Source of the DNA: Bacillota bacterium
Lineage (GTDB): Bacteria; Bacillota; Clostridia; Oscillospirales; Ruminococcaceae
Direction of reading: 5' to 3'
Length of the DNA: 7,856 nucleotides
Assembly (NCBI GenBank): GCA_023457175.1
Contig: JAEWMM010000200.1
Coordinates: 1-7,856, forward strand
Positions 4,674-7,856 of this stretch are shown piece after piece (the first letter of the stretch is position 1; each line of letters starts with the position of its first letter). Below the pieces are notes generated by a model. That model was not told where the DNA came from and ran no database searches. It saw nothing but the letters and a program-made list of their open reading frames with translations. Position numbers and translations under genes: made by a program.

Positions 4674-5689
4674 AGCTTGATCACCTCAAATGCCGCAGCG
4701 CGCAGCATGCGGTTATAAACGCCGAGAGAAGCGTCGTCACGGTCGGGGCAGCGCACATAAACCAGCCTTGCGCCGCAGTCGTCAAGCTGCCGCAGCGACG
4801 CGAACAGCTCCCTGTTCTGGCTGGCCGCGTCATGCGCCCTGCCGTAGGTAATGCAGGGCTTGAGCGCCAGCTGCTGCTCACCCTCAAAGACCAGCCCGTA
4901 GGTTTTAGGCTCGGGCGCGTCGTTTAACAGCTTAATAAAGGACGCCAGATCCGATTCGATGAGAAGAACGCGGGCCCTTGGCGCGTAGTGCCGGTATTTC
5001 ATGCCCGGAGACGAGGGGCGCTCCCCCGCCTTGAGCGGCCTATCGACCGCGTCGGCTACCCGCACCGGCTCATCCAGCGCATTGGACAGCATGCCGGCCG
5101 TGATGGCGCCGGGCCGCAGCAGCATCGGCTTATCCACAAGCGATACCACCGTCGATTCAATGCCGACGTCGCAGGGGCCGCCGTCTAAGACCAGCGGAAT
5201 TTTTCCCTGCAAATCCTTTAAACAATGCTGTGCCGTTGTCGGCGACGGCAGGCCTGACAAATTGGCCGAGGGCGCTGCCAACGGCAGCCCCGCCGCCCGG
5301 ATAATCGCGCGCGCCGCCGGGTGGGCGGGCATGCGCACCGCAACCGAATTCATACCCGCCGTTGTGAGGGCGGGCACCAGATCATTTTTAGGCAGAATAA
5401 TGGTCAGCGGCCCCGGCCAAAAGGCCTCGGCCAGTATGAGCGCGCGCTTTGGCAACCCGGCCACCAGCGGCGCCCACATATCCAGATCGCTGATATGCAC
5501 AATCAGCGGATTATCCTGCGGGCGGCCCTTGATCAGAAATATTCTTTTGACGGCGTCAACATTCAGCGCGTTGGCAGCCAGCCCGTACACCGTTTCGGTG
5601 GGAATGGCAACCACCCGCCCTGCCTTAAGCAGCGCGGCGGCGGCGGCAATACCATTTTCGTCGCAGCGGAGCACCTCGGTTATAGGCAC
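4670..5689 (-). CDS. tsaC: Threonylcarbamoyl-AMP synthase, Sua5 type
   Basis: The 339-residue protein makes threonylcarbamoyl-AMP from threonine, bicarbonate and ATP, the first step of the t6A37 modification on ANN-decoding tRNAs. The YrdC-like catalytic domain covers about residues 10-200. It shows KAGRVVAIPTETVYGLA (22-38), KGRPQDNPLIVH (54-65), FWPGPLTIIL (90-99), the nucleotide-binding APSANLSG (139-146), GIESTVV (176-182) and LRPGAI (191-196). The linker SPGMKYRHYAP (227-237) and a C-terminal domain to 339 mark the two-domain Sua5 form (YwlC in Bacillus), rather than the short E. coli TsaC. The start is GTG at 5689, five bases after the prfA stop. The nearest Shine-Dalgarno-like AAGGG is about 14 bases upstream inside prfA, so initiation probably depends on ribosomes finishing prfA. 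The end overlaps coaE. Confidence 0.94.
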   Translation of the reverse strand: MPITEVLRCDENGIAAAAALLKAGRVVAIPTETVYGLAANALNVDAVKRIFLIKGRPQDNPLIVHISDLDMWAPLVAGLPKRALILAEAFWPGPLTIILPKNDLVPALTTAGMNSVAVRMPAHPAARAIIRAAGLPLAAPSANLSGLPSPTTAQHCLKDLQGKIPLVLDGGPCDVGIESTVVSLVDKPMLLRPGAITAGMLSNALDEPVRVADAVDRPLKAGERPSSPGMKYRHYAPRARVLLIESDLASFIKLLNDAPEPKTYGLVFEGEQQLALKPCITYGRAHDAASQNRELFASLRQLDDCGARLVYVRCPDRDDASLGVYNRMLRAAAFEVIKL

Positions 5690-5694
5690 GTTTA

Positions 5695-6777
5695 CTACGC
5701 CTGCCCTTCTGCCATACGTTTGAGCTTTTCGGTCTGGTCGTAGGTGATCAGCGCCGAAAATACGTCGTCAAGGTCACCGTTCATCACCGAATCGAGCTTA
5801 TAAATCGTCAGGCCGATGCGATGGTCGGTCAACCGGCCCTGCGGGAAGTTATAGGTGCGGATGCGCTCGGAACGGTCTCCGGTACCCACCTGGCTGCGGC
5901 GCTCGGCCGCGATCTGGTCGGTCTGCTCCTGCTGCATCTTTTCGTACAGGCGCGAACGCAGCACCGTCATGGCCTTTTCGCGGTTTTTGTGCTGGCTGCG
6001 TTCGTCCTGGCATTCCACCACCATGCCGGTCGGCAGGTGGGTGATGCGGATAGCCGACTCGGTCTTATTGACGTGCTGGCCGCCCGCCCCGCTCGCACGG
6101 TAGGTATCGATCTGAAGGTCGCCGGGGTTGATGTCAATTTCAACATCCTCCACCTCTGGCAGCACCGCAACCGTGACGGTCGAGGTGTGGATGCGACCCG
6201 AGGCCTCGGTATCGGGCACGCGCTGCACGCGGTGAACGCCGCTCTCATACTTCATGCGGGAATAGGCCGACTCGCCCTGAAGCATAAAGCACACCTCTTT
6301 AAAGCCGTGCAGTTCGGTCTCGTTGCTTGAGAGCAGCTCGCTTTTCCAGCCCTGCGAATCGGCGTACATGCAATACATGCGGTAGAGCGACGCGGCGAAC
6401 AACGCCGCCTCCTCGCCGCCGGCGCCCCCGCGGATCTCTACAATCGCAGACTTGTCGTCGTCGGGATCCTTGGGCAGCAGCAGTATTTTCAGCGCCTCGG
6501 CATGGCGGTCAATGGCCTTTTGGCTATCGAGCAGCTGCTCCTGCGCCATCTCTTTAAGCTCACGGTCGAGCCCGCCCTCGTCGAGCAGCTCGCGCGCCTC
6601 GTCGTTGGCCGCTTTGGCGTCCTGATATTCGCGGTACTTTTCGACGAGCGGCGTCAGTCCTTTATATTCCTTCATCAGCGATCTATACAGCGCGTTATCG
6701 TTGACGACGGTCGGATCCATGAGCTTGCGGCTGATCTCGTCATACCGCAGCTCGGCGGATTTTATCTTATCGAGCAT
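5695..6777 (-). CDS. prfA: Peptide chain release factor 1
   Basis: The 360-residue protein recognises UAA and UAG stop codons in the ribosomal A site and triggers peptide release. The helical N-terminal domain is followed by [15 protein letters not shown] (114-128), the codon-reading motif P-D-T at 188-190 (P-x-T of RF1, not the SPF of RF2) in [15 protein letters not shown], and the universal GGQ at 232-234 in [22 protein letters not shown]. Length and domain order are normal. The ATG at 6777 has a clear GGAGG six bases upstream. In many Firmicutes the next gene is prmC, which methylates the GGQ glutamine; here tsaC follows directly after five bases. DUF951 lies upstream on the same strand after a 163-base gap. 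Confidence 0.97.
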   Translation of the reverse strand: MLDKIKSAELRYDEISRKLMDPTVVNDNALYRSLMKEYKGLTPLVEKYREYQDAKAANDEARELLDEGGLDRELKEMAQEQLLDSQKAIDRHAEALKILLLPKDPDDDKSAIVEIRGGAGGEEAALFAASLYRMYCMYADSQGWKSELLSSNETELHGFKEVCFMLQGESAYSRMKYESGVHRVQRVPDTEASGRIHTSTVTVAVLPEVEDVEIDINPGDLQIDTYRASGAGGQHVNKTESAIRITHLPTGMVVECQDERSQHKNREKAMTVLRSRLYEKMQQEQTDQIAAERRSQVGTGDRSERIRTYNFPQGRLTDHRIGLTIYKLDSVMNGDLDDVFSALITYDQTEKLKRMAEGQA

Positions 6778-6845
6778 ACTGTTCCTCCGTTTATCTTTCT
6801 AATGGTTCACCACGCCTAAAGCATGAGATGGATTACAAAATAATT

Positions 6846-6871
6846 TTTCGCCCTGCAAGACAAGGGCGAAA
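6846..6871 (-). terminator. Hairpin in the gap between DUF951 and prfA
   Basis: TTTCGCCCT (6846-6854) pairs with AGGGCGAAA (6863-6871) around an 8-base loop, a 9-bp stem. On the minus strand the stem is followed by AATTATTTTG, a broken and weak U-tract. It may partly end DUF951 transcription or act as an attenuator for prfA, but it is not a canonical terminator. I found no convincing separate promoter for prfA in this 163-base gap. Confidence 0.35.
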
Positions 6872-6940
6872 GCGGGCTGTCGCCGATAAGAACGCCAACG
6901 CGGCAAAACGGAAAATCGTGCCGCAAGACGATCAATTCTT

Positions 6941-7147
6941 TCAGACTTGGGGGACCGTCAGAGGGGGCTCAGGGCGAATAATCTGTTTAATGTGGCGCTC
7001 CACTTTCAGGCGAGGCACCATGACCTCACGCCCGCAGCCCTTGCAGCGAATGCGAAAATCCGCGCCGGAACGCAGCACAAAAAATTCCTTTGACCCGCAG
7101 GGATGCGGCTTTTTCATCAACAGGGTATCGCCTACCCGTACATCCAT
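6941..7147 (-). CDS. DUF951 family protein with a small zinc-ribbon-like motif
   Basis: The 68-residue protein matches the DUF951 family, short cytoplasmic proteins of Firmicutes with no established function. The typical N-terminal line MDVRVGDTLLMKKPHPCGS is present. It is followed by a strand-rich region with R-x-R-C-K-G-C-G (C35 and C38) and VMVPRLKVERHIKQII (residues 42-57). C17 in HPCG, C35 and C38 could form part of a metal site, with H15 as a possible fourth ligand. The last 11 residues (RPEPPLTVPQV) look unstructured. The start at 7147 is chosen because AAGGAGG lies a normal distance upstream and the protein then begins with the conserved MDVRVGD; an ATG at 7210 would add 21 unrelated residues and lies upstream of the predicted transcription start. 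It is the first gene after the promoter at 7181-7210. Confidence 0.9.
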   Translation of the reverse strand: MDVRVGDTLLMKKPHPCGSKEFFVLRSGADFRIRCKGCGREVMVPRLKVERHIKQIIRPEPPLTVPQV

Positions 7148-7501
7148 CGGTTTCCCCTCCTTACACTGCTTCAATTTGTTATTATAGCAGATATTGCGCG
7201 GCGCTGGCAAATATTTTTTATCCCTGCGTGCCGCGATATACGCCCTTTAAGGTCGGGCGGCAGGTCAAGCCGGCACAGCTTGTTTTCCGTTTTACAGCGG
7301 CTTGGCTTATTGCTTAAGTTGATAAGGCTATCTTGCTTGCATGCGGTTGAATCTAAAAGTTTGCCCAAGCACCCGAATAATAAGTTCACCCGCGATAATT
7401 TGTCCGCCGCTTCTAAACCCTTTCATACAGGAATAAACATAGAATCGGCAGGATATCCATATCCACATCCGGCCGTGTCAAAAAAGAGGGGGCATCCGTA
7501 A
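7148..7501. other. Intergenic region between divergent genes
   Basis: These 354 bases separate DUF951 (leftward) from the S1-like gene (rightward). The left end holds the leftward promoter (7181-7210). The right end holds the ribosome binding site of the S1-like gene, GAGGGGG at 7486-7492. Between them I see an imperfect hairpin arm pair CAAGCCG (7266-7272) / CGGCTTG (7298-7304) and a short run of hexamers near 7452-7469 (ATATCC twice, then ACATCC). I could not find a plus-strand promoter with acceptable boxes and spacing. No gene-like reading frame is convincing. Confidence 0.6.
7181..7210 (-). promoter_or_regulatory. Sigma-A-type promoter of the DUF951-prfA gene cluster
   Basis: On the minus strand a perfect -10 box TATAAT (7186-7181) is preceded by TG one base upstream (extended -10). 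A -35-like TTGCCA (7210-7205) lies 18 bases away. Transcription would start near 7174, giving a leader of about 27 bases with the AAGGAGG site of DUF951. It probably also serves the genes downstream, by readthrough across the 6846-6871 hairpin. Confidence 0.75.
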
Positions 7502-7856
7502 ATGGAATTTTATCCCGAAGGTCATCTGATAGAAACCACTCAAAACACGCTGCGCATCTCCAACCTCTTCGCGCTGTCCGAAGCCTCTAAAAACGGGGAT
7601 ATTTTGGAAGGGCGCGCCATCATATGCGATTCTTCGCACAACCTTATTGTCGAGCTCGGCGGCGGGCTTAAGGGTATTATCTCGCGTGAGGAAGGCGCAT
7701 TGGGCATAAAAAGCGGTGAAACGCGCGATATTGCGATGATCTCCCGCGTCAACAAGCCGGTTTGCTTTATGGTTGTCGGTTTTGAAACGATCGGCGGTCA
7801 GGTTACGCCTATGCTCTCGCGCCGCGCGGCGCAGCAGCGCTGCACTGAGGAGTACC
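7502..7856 (+). CDS. S1-like RNA-binding protein, N-terminal part (runs off the right edge)
   Basis: The frame is open from ATG at 7502 to the window end, 118 codons, with GAGGGGG nine bases before the start. Its beginning, MEFYPEGHLI, and the later ISRVNKPVCFMVVGFE resemble the N-terminal region of S1 RNA-binding-domain proteins found in Faecalibacterium-like Clostridia. In these an OB-like lead domain is followed by a true S1 domain; I place this from memory of the family and not from an alignment. The segment GRAIICDSSHNLIVELGGGLKGIISREEGALGIK has the strand pattern of such a lead domain, and the C-terminal MLSRRAAQQRCTEEY would link to the S1 domain outside the window. A role in RNA binding or translation is likely. 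It is the only plus-strand gene here and is transcribed away from the DUF951-prfA cluster. Confidence 0.8.
   Translation, partial: MEFYPEGHLIETTQNTLRISNLFALSEASKNGDILEGRAIICDSSHNLIVELGGGLKGIISREEGALGIKSGETRDIAMISRVNKPVCFMVVGFETIGGQVTPMLSRRAAQQRCTEEY

Noticed and set aside
5001..5723. 240-residue plus-strand open frame opposite tsaC
   Set aside because: It is a mirror frame of a conserved gene in GC-rich DNA; all recognisable motifs are on the minus strand.
5821..6330. 169-residue plus-strand open frame opposite prfA
   Set aside because: It is a shadow of the prfA coding frame, with no ribosome binding site or family resemblance.

Overview
The window reads as a chromosomal housekeeping segment from a moderately GC-rich Clostridia member, most likely of the Oscillospiraceae/Ruminococcaceae type. 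The evidence is inference from family resemblance: the RpoB N-terminus, a Clostridia-style M18 aminopeptidase, a DUF951 protein, a Sua5-type TsaC and an S1-like protein with a Faecalibacterium-like N-terminus. Strong AGGAGG-type ribosome binding sites and sigma-A-type promoters fit a Gram-positive host. I see no insertion sequence, phage gene, tRNA or rRNA.

Almost everything lies on the minus strand, so it is transcribed from right to left. On the far right, a minus-strand gene cluster and a plus-strand S1-like gene (7502 to the window end) diverge from a 354-base intergenic region. The minus-strand cluster starts at a good extended -10 promoter (7181-7210). It contains DUF951 (6941-7147), prfA (release factor 1), tsaC (the threonylcarbamoyl-AMP synthase used for tRNA t6A), coaE (last step of CoA synthesis) and a small membrane-anchored lytic transglycosylase. 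From prfA to the transglycosylase the genes are tightly packed: a 5-base gap, then two ATGA stop/start overlaps. After an 80-base gap comes an M18 aminopeptidase (apeA), then a hairpin, an iron-sulfur-flavoprotein-like reductase, and a 92-residue three-helix membrane protein closed by a strong terminator at 750-776.

The left 800 bases are mostly non-coding. They hold an inverted-repeat cluster, possible decayed coding sequence, a bidirectional terminator (357-389), two tandem sigma-A-type promoters, and the first 27 codons of rpoB running off the left edge. The usual rplJ-rplL genes are not in front of rpoB here.

The most unusual item is a single, complete 32-base sequence with the form of a type I-C CRISPR repeat (3352-3383, minus strand). 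It sits in the gap between the transglycosylase and apeA, ending three bases before the apeA Shine-Dalgarno. There is no second repeat, spacer or cas gene in the window, so it is either an array relic or a stand-alone target for a CRISPR RNA-processing or binding protein in the apeA leader.
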